The notes: generated by a model from the sequence alone, not told the origin. Positions 24,704 to 33,415 are shown, counted from the stretch's first letter. The stretch: DNA of 41,142 nucleotides from JAQUCI01 sp034932685 (GCA_034932685.1 JAYFOM010000003.1:1-41142), one strand, 5' to 3'. Translations and numbers: made by a program.

Positions 24704-25654
24704 TTATCCTCTGTCACTCATTTTGCGATCGATATATTCTCTAAGTTGCGAATATTTGACAATATCAAATTTACGAGAAAACAAATGTCCTCTTGCTAAT
24801 GCATATTCTAATTGTTGAATATCCTTGATTGAATCTGTCCATACATAAGGTGAGCCATCCCACCAGTTTATATATCTTAGGTTACCTTGAAAATCTTCTG
24901 GTAGATCATTAATTTTTTCTTTGTGATAAATCTTATCTCTAAGATTGTATTTGTTAATCAATGTGGGTAAAAATAGTTCATCAGTAACGATGGCGTTTTT
25001 AAAAGCATTTCTAATCCATTTTTGATCATCTAGTAGTATCTTTACTGTCTCATCATCCAAACTTACCCAATTCGAGCCATAACCAATCTGTACATTATGT
25101 CTTTTAAAGTTATCAATTTTCATTTTGCTTTGAACAAACTTTTCGAATTTTCTAAAGCTATCAATAATACTACACAAGGTTTTACTTCTAAAGCCTCTTG
25201 ATGAAATATTAGGTAAAAAATATTTATACTTAACGCGATCATAAATATCATTCTTAGCAAATATCTCATCACTAACCTCCGTCAAGAATATCTTCTTAGG
25301 ATTTTCTTCAAAAAACCGATATATATCCCTAATATTCTTCAATGGCAGATCATCACCCGAAATAAGATGATAATAAGAATAATCGTGATGCCTCTTTGCT
25401 TCAGCAAATAACATTAATTCAACATTAATCTGGGATGGTCCTCCCCAATAAACTTTGATTCGCTCAATCAGCTTGACAAACGATTCTTTGACTTCGTTTT
25501 GAATGAACATTTCCAAATCTTTAACATTAACATCACTTGCTCTTTTATCAATATGTATAAAGATATCATTACATTCATAATCCAATAAATTAATTAAATA
25601 CTTTAATTGTTCAAAATTGTGATGAGCTATTATCAAGTAAGCATGTTTGTTCAT
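24704..25654 (-). CDS. Glycosyltransferase family 14 (core-2/I-branching type)
   Basis: A 316-residue protein resembling beta-1,6-N-acetylglucosaminyl- or xylosyltransferase-like GT14 enzymes. The N-terminal YLIIAHHNFEQLKYLINLL, the FIHIDKRA strand, VYWGGPSQINVELMLFAEA, YHLISGDDLPLKN and FFEENPKKIFLTE are the usual segments of bacterial GT14 proteins. No signal peptide or membrane helix is visible, so it acts at the cytosolic face. It stands alone, not in a polysaccharide cluster. Acceptor and product are unknown. A GGAGA ribosome binding site precedes the ATG. Confidence 0.88.
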   Translation of the reverse strand: MNKHAYLIIAHHNFEQLKYLINLLDYECNDIFIHIDKRASDVNVKDLEMFIQNEVKESFVKLIERIKVYWGGPSQINVELMLFAEAKRHHDYSYYHLISGDDLPLKNIRDIYRFFEENPKKIFLTEVSDEIFAKNDIYDRVKYKYFLPNISSRGFRSKTLCSIIDSFRKFEKFVQSKMKIDNFKRHNVQIGYGSNWVSLDDETVKILLDDQKWIRNAFKNAIVTDELFLPTLINKYNLRDKIYHKEKINDLPEDFQGNLRYINWWDGSPYVWTDSIKDIQQLEYALARGHLFSRKFDIVKYSQLREYIDRKMSDRG

Positions 25655-25893
25655 TAGAAGTCTCCGGTTCGTTGATTAGTGTTAATAAATAGCACAAGAG
25701 TATTATTTACATATTCACTAACCAATTTATAACATTTATCACAAATTATCAACCATTATATGTTATTTTTATGAATTTAATGATATTTTATTTGTTTATA
25801 CACTTTATAATTAATTATTTACTCATATTTTTTATATTTTTTGAATGTTTTTCTTACTATTTCGATATTTTATATCAATCATAGTCGTTGCAT
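25655..25893. other. Very AT-rich spacer, nothing recognised
   Basis: No open frame of note in either strand and no repeat seen. It separates the glycosyltransferase start from the terminator of the decayed GGDEF gene. Confidence 0.5.
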
Positions 25894-25931
25894 AAAAAAA
25901 GAACAATTTTTGAAAAAGATCCTTGTTCTTT
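25894..25931 (-). terminator. Terminator downstream of the GGDEF remnant
   Basis: Nine-base arms AAAGAACAA and TTGTTCTTT around a 16-base loop, followed by a T run on the minus strand. Confidence 0.75.
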
Positions 25932-25994
25932 CAATTAATTATTAGTATTCCTCATGGCTTAATGACGTATTAAATGTTTATGATTAAAACAACA

Positions 25995-26150
25995 CTAAAT
26001 CTCTTTAGCTAATTGATGATGGACTGACTTTCTCTGTTGCTTATCTTTATACATTGCTTGATCTGCAACAGCAAAGAAAGAACTAATGTTATTATCTTTT
26101 TTGTATATAGAATAACTCATGCTAATTCTAAGCTTGTTTTTAAACTTATG
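25995..26150 (-). pseudogene. Remnant: C-terminal end of a GGDEF (diguanylate cyclase) domain
   Basis: About 50 codons, in one frame and ending in TAG, read LRISMSYSIYKKDNNISSFF, then AVADQAMYKDKQQRKSV. The order VS(x)S(x)G-like strand, then ADxAMYxxK, is the signature end of GGDEF domains. No upstream part with the GGDEF motif exists here. The stop codon of the AraC-family gene precedes it in the same frame with only four codons between. This is best read as the tail of a lost diguanylate cyclase whose front was replaced. Confidence 0.8.
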
Positions 26151-26153
26151 TAT

Positions 26154-27071
26154 TTATAATTTTAGTTTATTGATTTGTTTTACCGGTCTTGCCTCAATAT
26201 ACCCACGATATCCTTTTGGTTCAAGCTGAAACCTTAAACCTTCATCATCAGCCCATGCAAAACCATAAACAGTTGGATCATACTTATCAATAACATCCCA
26301 CAGATCAGAGATGGCTTGCTCAAAATCCTTATCATCATATGGCTCTGTTTGAAACACCATTAGTTTGCCAGGTTCAAGTTCTAATATTTCGAATCCTGCT
26401 GGTATCTCTTTATCATAATCCAATGGTACCTCTACTGCCTGAACGTACTTTGAAGTATTTGGCTTGATAAGTTTTTCAGGCAACCACATTCCCGCTGGTT
26501 CATATAGTGCTTCTTTGATATTACATAGTATTCCCCAAACATCACATCCTACTTCCTCACAGTACTCATAGTAATCAGTCGCTTTGATCCCACGTTTAAG
26601 AATTAGCTTTCTACTATCGCGATCTACAACTTGTACGAATACGGTAATTTTTCTATCATTGTTCTTCATTATCTTTTCTCCTTTTTGCATTTTAAGGTAG
26701 TAATCATGTGCACGTTGCGGCATAAATAGTTTTATTGGTTGTGGATTATTGCTGAACTGCTTTGGTGATACACCAAATTGCTTACTAAAAGCGCGTGTGA
26801 ATCCTTCATGCGAATCAAAAACAAAGTCAAAAGCAACATCAATAATTCTCTCATGCTTGCCACTTAAATGTAATGCTGCTTTTGTTAATCTTAGTTTTCT
26901 TAGATACTCAAATGGGGATATTCCAATTTGCTCTTTGAATATCCTTTCGGTATGCCACTGTGAGTAACCAGCTACTTTAGCTAAATCATTTAAAGTGATC
27001 ACCATATTGATATTAGCATCAATATAATCTTGAACCTTTATGACTGCCTTTATGACATCATTGTTTTTTAT
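26154..27071 (-). CDS. AraC-family regulator with C-terminal GyrI-like effector domain, probable AUA start
   Basis: A two-domain regulator. The N-terminal pair of AraC helix-turn-helices has ITLNDLAKVAGYSQWHTERIF and VFDSHEGFTRAFSKQFGVSPKQF. After about residue 135 a GyrI/SOUL-like small-molecule-binding domain follows (GCDVWGILCNIKEALYEP, ADDEGLRFQLEPKGYRGYIEARPV). The first ATG is at 27005, but it falls inside the first helix. In the same frame upstream the protein continues as IKNNDVIKAVIKVQDYIDANIN, the expected first helix, and AAGAGGTGG lies just before an ATA at 27069-27071. No ATG, GTG or TTG is available in frame. Start at ATA is therefore inferred. A 5'-mutated gene is the alternative. 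Confidence 0.82.
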   Translation of the reverse strand: MKNNDVIKAVIKVQDYIDANINMVITLNDLAKVAGYSQWHTERIFKEQIGISPFEYLRKLRLTKAALHLSGKHERIIDVAFDFVFDSHEGFTRAFSKQFGVSPKQFSNNPQPIKLFMPQRAHDYYLKMQKGEKIMKNNDRKITVFVQVVDRDSRKLILKRGIKATDYYEYCEEVGCDVWGILCNIKEALYEPAGMWLPEKLIKPNTSKYVQAVEVPLDYDKEIPAGFEILELEPGKLMVFQTEPYDDKDFEQAISDLWDVIDKYDPTVYGFAWADDEGLRFQLEPKGYRGYIEARPVKQINKLKL

Positions 27072-27135
27072 ATTACCACCTCTTGTTAAAAGAGTATCAA
27101 AATATTCAGCTATATTCTTGATAACAATTGCTAAT

Positions 27136-27933
27136 TTATGGTATAAAGTTAGACCAAATATCGCTTTTTAATTCAGGATGACTCACAAACATAAAGCGTT
27201 CTTTATCTTTTAGATATTGACTATAAATAGGTTCATTATCAAGATTAAATTCATGATATTTCCTTGGTGTTTTAACGATAAGATCGCTTTTTTCATACTG
27301 CTTATTTTTTAGCCATATTATTTCATTATTATCATTGAGTTTTGGGTAATATGCTAGCCCATTATGAGAGCGAACATCATGATAATCAAAGCCATAATCT
27401 CTCACACACCAAGCACCAAAGACAAGTGGATGGTTTGGATCTGCACTTATTGTCGCATGAGCCCAACCTGGAGGCACTATGATGATATCACGCGGCTTTC
27501 CTTCAACCGCATAACATCGTCCAGGTTGATCTTCTGCTTTTTCCTGCATATATACAATAGCTCTTCCAGACCATATTTCATAAACTTCTGGTGTTGACAT
27601 GTTACATGATTTGCTTACTGCATGAACGTGGCCTTGACTCCTTATTGGTTCTTGACCCAGTTTACCCTTTGCATAAATTACTGTACCATATAATAAATTG
27701 CGATTGATCAGATCTTCTTTATCAATAGTCCTACCAACATCCATAGCGATAGCGTACACCTTATCAGGTCCAGAGCAATGATAATCTAATAGACTTTTTC
27801 TGATATCATCAAGTCTTCTAATCTCAACTTCTGGTCCAAAAACACCATCTGGATAAAAATAAGTCATCTTATCGGTATCATAAACGATATCAAACCCTGG
27901 ATTAAAACTAGGGTTATTTTCATGTGCGCACAT
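27136..27933 (-). CDS. Cupin-type glucose-6-phosphate isomerase
   Basis: Interconverts glucose-6-phosphate and fructose-6-phosphate using a metal-bound cupin, a fold unrelated to classical Pgi. The motif RSQGHVHA gives ligands H102 and H104, with E116 (STPEVYEI) and H159 (PPGWAHATIS) completing the iron/nickel site. Length from the ATG at 27933 is 265 residues, longer than archaeal forms (about 190) at both ends. The frame also has a TTG at 27951. The ATG is preferred, and it overlaps the last codons of the mannose-6-phosphate isomerase gene, so the two are coupled. Together they would link mannose and glucose phosphates to glycolysis. Confidence 0.88.
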   Translation of the reverse strand: MCAHENNPSFNPGFDIVYDTDKMTYFYPDGVFGPEVEIRRLDDIRKSLLDYHCSGPDKVYAIAMDVGRTIDKEDLINRNLLYGTVIYAKGKLGQEPIRSQGHVHAVSKSCNMSTPEVYEIWSGRAIVYMQEKAEDQPGRCYAVEGKPRDIIIVPPGWAHATISADPNHPLVFGAWCVRDYGFDYHDVRSHNGLAYYPKLNDNNEIIWLKNKQYEKSDLIVKTPRKYHEFNLDNEPIYSQYLKDKERFMFVSHPELKSDIWSNFIP

Positions 27934-29662
27934 AAGCTTTGATCGTCGCAATCTTTTTACCTAAACTTAAACCATAGGGGCTAATTTGATAATATTTTAC
28001 ATTTTCAGGAATAATAAACGTTTCGGCATAGTGAACAATGAATGGTTCAAAACTACCATCAACACTTTCAACAATTGCTTCTTCACCCTCAATTAGATTT
28101 AATACATTTACACTGTCATTAGTATGATGGATCACAGTCTTATCAAACCAATGTCTTCTTGTTTCAATGAACTGTCTTTGATGAAGTCCTGTTTTTTCTT
28201 CAATTATGCCATTTTCATCACTAATCAACTGTACTTGATTAACCAGGTTTTCATAAACCCATTTTGTATCACGATCAAACTGAATGACGTCTTTTCCATG
28301 TTCAATATGTACTGGTCGCGGTAATCCATCTAGTCCTAATCGACCCCAATCCCATAGTTTAAATGTAAAGATATATGGAGTTGCACTAATTTCTAAGACC
28401 ATACTACCTGAGCCAGAACTATGAACGGTGCCTGCTGGTATTAAGAAATGATCATGTTTTTTCGCTGGTATCTTATTAATGTATCGTTCATCATCAAAAT
28501 GTGATGCATTATTTTGTGCATTTTGAAGATCAGCTATCATTTCTTGAGGATTAATATTTTTTTTAACGCCAAGATATACACAAGCAGACTCATCAACATC
28601 CAACATATAATAACTTTCATCTTGGGTGTAGTGCATACCAAATTTATCTTGAATGTGTTCAGTAAGTGGATGAACTTGTAGACTCAAATGTTGTCCCTTC
28701 ATTGTATCTAGAAAATCAAAACGAATAGGGAATTCATTCCCAAATCGTGCTTGTACTTTATCTCCTAATAGCTTTTTCGCTCTTAGCAAAACGAGATTTA
28801 GCGCCGGAATTTCAACTTCAATTTCACCATATCGTAAAAGCAAACTGTTTTCTTCAGGTACACAATCAAACCCCCATGCATAATTCTTAGCATCCTTAGG
28901 TAGATCACATACTTCTTTTAACCACTGACCACCCCATACCCCCGGATCAAAAAACGGTACAACGCGAAAAGGTTGTTTGACTGTTTGATCAAGTCCGGCG
29001 AAAAAAGCCCTGGTTGTGATCATCTTTGGTTTATCCATCGTGTTGGTATCAAGTAAATAATCAATCTGATTAAATGTATCTTGCTTATGGCGATCTGCGA
29101 CTCGCCACTCAATAAAATAAGCCCGTTTATAACGTCTTAGAAAATCTTCGTCTTCATTGTGTTGTTTCCAGTTACCAAATTCAGCATTACGATAACGTTT
29201 CTGAATTTCCCATCTAGCCAAGTCGGCATAGATTAAAACATCTTTCTTTGATATTAAAGATGCACCAACACCTATAATTAATAGCATTCCGTTTGACCAA
29301 CTAGCAACTTTCTTTCTGGCTTGTTCTAGTTTTAATGGATCAAAAAATTCAATCATTTGATGATGACTAATAACACCAAAAACGCGATCATCAGTTAAAT
29401 TTCTTTTAATGATGTTTGTTATTTCATCACCATCATATGCTATATCATCACTGTAAATTACTTCAGAGATAGTTATATGTGTTTTAAGTCCAGCAACGAT
29501 CTCATCAACCCTAACAGCTGGATAGCAATCAATAACGATTATTCTATTATTATCAAGTTTAGTTAATATTGCTTCACTGATTTGCTTATATCCCGCAAAA
29601 GCGTCCTTATCATAACCTTTAATTGCAACATGTGGATATTTGTTGTAGTTTACTTTTCGCAT
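27920..29662 (-). CDS. manA: Class I mannose-6-phosphate isomerase with N-terminal kinase-like domain
   Basis: Interconverts mannose-6-phosphate and fructose-6-phosphate. The C-terminal 350 residues form the zinc-dependent type I isomerase: Q329 and H331 (SLQVHP), E349 (DESYYML) and H414 (PAGTVHSSG) are the zinc ligands. Residues 1-210 form an additional domain that resembles nucleoside/uridine kinases (IIVIDCYPAVRVDEIV, MLLIIGVGASLI, YADLARWEIQKRYR). Its P-loop is degraded: the usual GxxxxGKS is CYPAVRVDE, so ATP phosphorylation is unlikely. Length of 580 residues fits the long manA forms known in some Bacillota. It overlaps the cupin isomerase gene downstream. Confidence 0.9.
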   Translation of the reverse strand: MRKVNYNKYPHVAIKGYDKDAFAGYKQISEAILTKLDNNRIIVIDCYPAVRVDEIVAGLKTHITISEVIYSDDIAYDGDEITNIIKRNLTDDRVFGVISHHQMIEFFDPLKLEQARKKVASWSNGMLLIIGVGASLISKKDVLIYADLARWEIQKRYRNAEFGNWKQHNEDEDFLRRYKRAYFIEWRVADRHKQDTFNQIDYLLDTNTMDKPKMITTRAFFAGLDQTVKQPFRVVPFFDPGVWGGQWLKEVCDLPKDAKNYAWGFDCVPEENSLLLRYGEIEVEIPALNLVLLRAKKLLGDKVQARFGNEFPIRFDFLDTMKGQHLSLQVHPLTEHIQDKFGMHYTQDESYYMLDVDESACVYLGVKKNINPQEMIADLQNAQNNASHFDDERYINKIPAKKHDHFLIPAGTVHSSGSGSMVLEISATPYIFTFKLWDWGRLGLDGLPRPVHIEHGKDVIQFDRDTKWVYENLVNQVQLISDENGIIEEKTGLHQRQFIETRRHWFDKTVIHHTNDSVNVLNLIEGEEAIVESVDGSFEPFIVHYAETFIIPENVKYYQISPYGLSLGKKIATIKAYVRT

Positions 29663-29696
29663 TGTAATCTCCTTTTCTTTAGGTGTAATATAAAAC

Positions 29697-30467
29697 TCAT
29701 TGCCAAAGATATGATGTCATTGTTAATGATCCTAATTCGCAGGCTTTATTAAATACAGACATCTTATCTTTTTTATCGGTTGTACCAAGAATGTACAATA
29801 GTGGATAGAAATGGTCTGGTGTTGGTACAGCGAGCTTTGATACCTCACCTAAACTTTGATACTGCAATATAGCCTCATGGTTATGATTAGTTATGTTTTC
29901 AAAAACATACTCGTCAAACTCATAAGCCCAATCATAACCTTTGTTAGCTTTGTGCCAATCTACAAGTCTTAGATTATGAACAATGTTGCCTGTACCAAAA
30001 AGTAATACCCCTTGCTCTCTTAATGCTTTTAATTCTGTGCCAATCTTATAGTGTTCTAAAGGGTTGGCTAAAGCATCAATACTTATTTGAAATAATGGTA
30101 TATCTTTTTTAGGAAACATATGTACTAACACTGACCAAGTACCGTGATCTATCCCCCATGTATTATCAAATATTGTAGCTTTCGATATCAATTTTTTTGC
30201 TGTACTTGCTAAAGTAGAAGAACCAGGGGAATCATATACAATCTCATATAATTCCTTAGGAAAGCCATACATATCGTAAATAGTTTTTGGCTTTTCTTCA
30301 TTCATTATCCTTGTTTGATGAGTATACCAATGAGCAGAGATTGATATTATCGCTTTAGGCGTTGGTAAAACGCTAGCAACCTCTTGCCACTTTTGGGTGT
30401 AACTATTCTTTTCAAGCGCATTCATTGGTGAGCCATGACCAACAAATAACACTGGCATTTTTGTCAT
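29697..30467 (-). CDS. DODA-type (LigB/YgiD family) extradiol ring-opening dioxygenase
   Basis: A 256-residue single-domain member of the class III extradiol dioxygenase superfamily. It starts MPVLFVGHGSPMNALEKN. Metal-binding residues expected in the family are visible as H11, H46 (SISAHWYTH), H in GIDHGTWSVLVHMFP and the VPTPDHFYPLLYILG motif near the end. Members of the YgiD branch act on DOPA-like catechols in some organisms, but many have no confirmed substrate. It begins 3 bases after the nitrilase gene stop and is probably in an operon with it and the isomerases. Confidence 0.88.
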   Translation of the reverse strand: MTKMPVLFVGHGSPMNALEKNSYTQKWQEVASVLPTPKAIISISAHWYTHQTRIMNEEKPKTIYDMYGFPKELYEIVYDSPGSSTLASTAKKLISKATIFDNTWGIDHGTWSVLVHMFPKKDIPLFQISIDALANPLEHYKIGTELKALREQGVLLFGTGNIVHNLRLVDWHKANKGYDWAYEFDEYVFENITNHNHEAILQYQSLGEVSKLAVPTPDHFYPLLYILGTTDKKDKMSVFNKACELGSLTMTSYLWQ

Positions 30468-30470
30468 ATT

Positions 30471-31349
30471 TTATTTCCCTTTCTTGTGTTTTTCATAATA
30501 TGCTATACCAGCTTTTATATCAGGTTTAAGTACTAGATTTCTAAAAAGCTTATTATCATTTGTAATATTTTGATCATAAAACTTTATCTCATTAACTCTT
30601 CTTTGTGGTTTGATTTCAACTTCTGCACCTTGTACTTCTTTAATATTAGTCGCAAAATTTAGTATATTATGACTATAAATTTTTGATAGACCATTAAGCT
30701 TAAAGCCAGCTTTTTTCATCAATCTACCAGTAAGTCCAAGCATATATCCCATCTCACCAATACTATTCACATAACATACTGGTACATTGAAAGCATTATG
30801 ATATGATAAACAAATAAAATCATTGTTATCTTGTTCTTCCTTTATTTTATTTGGATCACTTGGTGAACCATGTGGGAAAAGGATTAATGATATTTCTTGA
30901 TCTTTGATATTTTCATAAAAATGTTGTCTTCTTGAATCATAACAAATCGCAATCGCCACATTACCAAAAGGCGTTGAAATAATACTCTTAAAAGCACCTC
31001 GTTTAAAAATATATGACTCCCCTTCACTTTTATAAACAACACCATATACTTGGTTTTTATCAGCGATAAGATAAGCATTATAATAATCATTGTTCTTCTT
31101 TTCAAGATAGCCCACCGCAATATAAGTGTCATACTTATTAGCCGTTGCGATCGCCCAATCATAAATAAAAACACCATCTTTATCAGCATAATCCCATATT
31201 TTGTTGTTTCCTATATAACTTGTTAATGCTAGTTCGGGTAAGACAATTAAATCTGGTTTTTCGATTTTGGCAATTAAAGACTCAATATATGCGATACGTT
31301 TGTTTACTTCCTTAATATCATTATCAAGCTCAAGTGTATATATTCTCAT
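30471..31349 (-). CDS. Carbon-nitrogen hydrolase (nitrilase superfamily)
   Basis: A 292-residue amidase-like enzyme. The catalytic triad is visible: E39 (VLPELALTSY), K107 (YKSEGES) and C136 (AICYDSRR). It keeps the usual spacing of nitrilase-superfamily hydrolases that cut amide or nitrile C-N bonds. A C-terminal extension of about 60 residues (VEIKPQRRVNEIKFYDQN) is unusual. It is upstream of the DODA-type dioxygenase gene with a 3-base gap. Substrate unknown. The pairing with a dioxygenase could suggest a small catabolic or detoxifying step. Confidence 0.88.
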   Translation of the reverse strand: MRIYTLELDNDIKEVNKRIAYIESLIAKIEKPDLIVLPELALTSYIGNNKIWDYADKDGVFIYDWAIATANKYDTYIAVGYLEKKNNDYYNAYLIADKNQVYGVVYKSEGESYIFKRGAFKSIISTPFGNVAIAICYDSRRQHFYENIKDQEISLILFPHGSPSDPNKIKEEQDNNDFICLSYHNAFNVPVCYVNSIGEMGYMLGLTGRLMKKAGFKLNGLSKIYSHNILNFATNIKEVQGAEVEIKPQRRVNEIKFYDQNITNDNKLFRNLVLKPDIKAGIAYYEKHKKGK

Positions 31350-31441
31350 ATAGTTCTACCTTAATATAACTATACCCAAAATATAGCCAATTGTCATGTT
31401 TTCAATTTCTCAACGATCAATATCTGCTAATTCTACCTTAA

Positions 31442-32065
31442 TCATTGTTTACTTACTGAATATCTTAGTACTGTCTTCAAGTCATCGGGCTTTGTTTTTC
31501 TAAAATCGGATAAATAAATCTCTTTATGCTTAAGCGTATTTAACACTAAATTGTTAATTGCGATAAACTTTTTCATTTGTTCAAATGATCTTGGCTCATC
31601 ATCAAATGAACCAATATGCATCATTTGAACCACCAATCCTTCTTCAATCTCATCAAAAACAACATCATTGACTAATGTACTTTTGTTTTTTTGTTTGACT
31701 ATAGCTATCGCTTTTTGCGCAATGCTCGCATCAACAAAATCCGGTTGCCTAATCATTAATGTATAAATAAGTTCATCTTTATTTAATTGCTCACTACTTT
31801 TACCTTTTTCAGTTAGATCCCAAACACCTTCAAGCGGATACACTGTATAATCAAAATATCCGGCAATAGCAACTCCTTTTTTTGGCATCATTTTTATAGC
31901 GTAAGCAAGTGCGTATAAAACTTCTATCCGTTGCGCGAAAGCTTCTGTGTTAGGATTACCAATACCAGATATCATGAAATATTTGAATCGTGGTATGCAT
32001 ATAAGCTCAGGAACTTTTTTTGGTAAATAGATATTCTTTTCGGTTTTTCGCCATTCTGTTTTCAT
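31442..32065 (-). CDS. GyrI-like small-molecule-binding protein
   Basis: About 207 residues. It reads like the long GyrI-like family (DUF): KTEWRKTEKNIYLPKKVPELICIPRFKYFMISGIGNPN, a LEGVWDLTEKGK segment, YTLMIRQPDFV and the DEIEEGLVVQMMHIGSFDDEPRSFEQM segment are typical. Such domains bind hydrophobic ligands, and some hydrolyse cyclopropanoids, in other organisms. The start at 32065 has AGAGGT upstream and is preferred over a 32101 start. It follows the GNAT gene on the same strand. Confidence 0.86.
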   Translation of the reverse strand: MKTEWRKTEKNIYLPKKVPELICIPRFKYFMISGIGNPNTEAFAQRIEVLYALAYAIKMMPKKGVAIAGYFDYTVYPLEGVWDLTEKGKSSEQLNKDELIYTLMIRQPDFVDASIAQKAIAIVKQKNKSTLVNDVVFDEIEEGLVVQMMHIGSFDDEPRSFEQMKKFIAINNLVLNTLKHKEIYLSDFRKTKPDDLKTVLRYSVSKQ

Positions 32066-32090
32066 AACATACCTCTTGCTTGAAATTATA

Positions 32091-32561
32091 CTACGATTCA
32101 ATAAAACCTAATTTTTGATATATTCTAATAGCTTCATTATTATCCTTCGTTACAAAAAGCTGCAGTTTCTCATATCCTCTATTATACAATGCCTGCATAC
32201 TCTTCTTTATTAAATAAGATGCCATTCCTTTTTTAGCGTATTTCTTCATCGTGAAAACATAAATGATAGTTGGTATATTTTCATATAAACTAATCATGAT
32301 CGCCGAAGCTACATCGTTATTTTTCTTTATCATGAAAGAAGCCTCAATCATAAATTTACCATAACCATTGTTTAAGACATTTTCAATCTCATTTTTAGTA
32401 TCATTTATGTCTTCACCCTCATAATCAACAGTATCTTTATAAGCGTCAAGCATACTAAATGCCATTTCTTCTTTATGATTTAGATCAAAGTTAGTTATTA
32501 TATAATTATCAAATATCGGTTCTTGCTTAAGCTCAATGGTCATTTTTATCTTTTTAGCCAC
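32091..32561 (-). CDS. GNAT family N-acetyltransferase
   Basis: A 156-residue acetyltransferase. The acetyl-CoA loop is KKYAKKGMASYLIKKSM, the usual RxxGxG/A helix, followed by YEKLQLFVTKDNNEAIRIYQKLGF. The start is GTG at 32561, chosen because AGGAGG lies five bases upstream. An in-frame ATG at 32543 would lack such a site. The N-terminal half has low similarity to other GNATs that I recognise. Substrate unknown. Confidence 0.85.
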   Translation of the reverse strand: MAKKIKMTIELKQEPIFDNYIITNFDLNHKEEMAFSMLDAYKDTVDYEGEDINDTKNEIENVLNNGYGKFMIEASFMIKKNNDVASAIMISLYENIPTIIYVFTMKKYAKKGMASYLIKKSMQALYNRGYEKLQLFVTKDNNEAIRIYQKLGFIES

Positions 32562-32611
32562 AACTTCCTCCTAATTATTATAATTAGCAAACATTCACTA
32601 TACCTATAATA

Positions 32612-32647
32612 ACAAAATAAAAAGTAACTTAACAACAAGTTACTTTT
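32612..32647 (-). terminator. Terminator of the XRE regulator gene
   Basis: Eleven-base arms AAAAGTAACTT and AAGTTACTTTT around GTTGTT, followed by a T-rich tract, directly after the stop. Confidence 0.9.
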
Positions 32648-32652
32648 ATCAA

Positions 32653-33276
32653 TTACTTCTTTTTTCTTTGATAAACAAAAATGTCAACAATAATACCAAT
32701 TAGAATGTATATCAACCAAAACGAGGCATATACAAGATGTGAGTTACCAAGTTGTGGTAAGGGGCTGATTTGCCAACTAAATCCGCCTAAAAAGCCTTGG
32801 ATAATATTAAAACCACTAGCTAAAGGTATCAAAATAATAAGCCAAATATTGATTATCCAAAACCATTTTGTGGTAGATTGATTGTTATCACCAATTACCT
32901 TACCAATAAAATAAAACAAACAACCAAAACCTATCATCACAATACCCACAGCAACAGCAGCGATTGTCTGCTTGTCAATCCAAATCGCTATTGCCACAAC
33001 AATGGCGGCTAAATTAAACAAAGTTGCGATCGCAGTCGATATTCTTGTATCAAGTTTTTCATTACCTTCTTTTTTAGATTCAATCCCTTTTAGAAGGTAA
33101 TCAGTTGTTGTTTCAAAGAAATCACTAAGTAGGATAACTTTATCAATATCCGGAGTTGATTGTTCACTTTCCCATTTGGAAATAGATTGACGTGACACTC
33201 CAATTTTATCAGCCAACTCCTCTTGTGATATTCCTTTTAACCTTCTTAGATTTTGTATTCTATCTGCTATATTCAT
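32653..33276 (-). CDS. XRE-family regulator with membrane-spanning C-terminal part
   Basis: A 207-residue protein. Residues 1-65 are a Cro/C1-type helix-turn-helix (RIQNLRRLKGISQEELADKI, VSRQSISKWESEQSTPDIDK). The rest holds about four membrane helices (IATLFNLAAIVVAIAIWI, IAAVAVGIVMIGFGCLFYFIG, WFWIINIWLIILIPLASGF, LVYASFWLIYILIGIIVDIF). This links DNA binding to the membrane, a form common in Bacillota. The start has AGGAG upstream, and an inverted repeat about 20 bases further could be its own operator. What it senses is unknown. Confidence 0.88.
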   Translation of the reverse strand: MNIADRIQNLRRLKGISQEELADKIGVSRQSISKWESEQSTPDIDKVILLSDFFETTTDYLLKGIESKKEGNEKLDTRISTAIATLFNLAAIVVAIAIWIDKQTIAAVAVGIVMIGFGCLFYFIGKVIGDNNQSTTKWFWIINIWLIILIPLASGFNIIQGFLGGFSWQISPLPQLGNSHLVYASFWLIYILIGIIVDIFVYQRKKK

Positions 33277-33297
33277 ATATAATCTCCTTTTACAAGA

Positions 33298-33322
33298 TTA
33301 ATCATAATAAACATGTGATTAA
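33298..33322. promoter_or_regulatory. Inverted repeat upstream of the XRE gene, possible operator
   Basis: TTAATCA and TGATTAA arms, 11 bases apart, about 22 bases before the start at 33276. Symmetry and position fit autoregulation, but the DNA is AT-rich. Confidence 0.45.
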
Positions 33323-33415
33323 CAAAACCACCACTTTGTGTTGGAATTTTGTCAACTAAGCATTACATCTATGATAGATACTATAGTTTATGCAATCATT
33401 TTTGATTGTTGATAC

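Noticed and set aside
27933..27951. TTG start for the cupin isomerase
   Set aside because: The ATG at 27933 gives the family-like N-terminus. TTG at 27951 lacks a better ribosome binding site.
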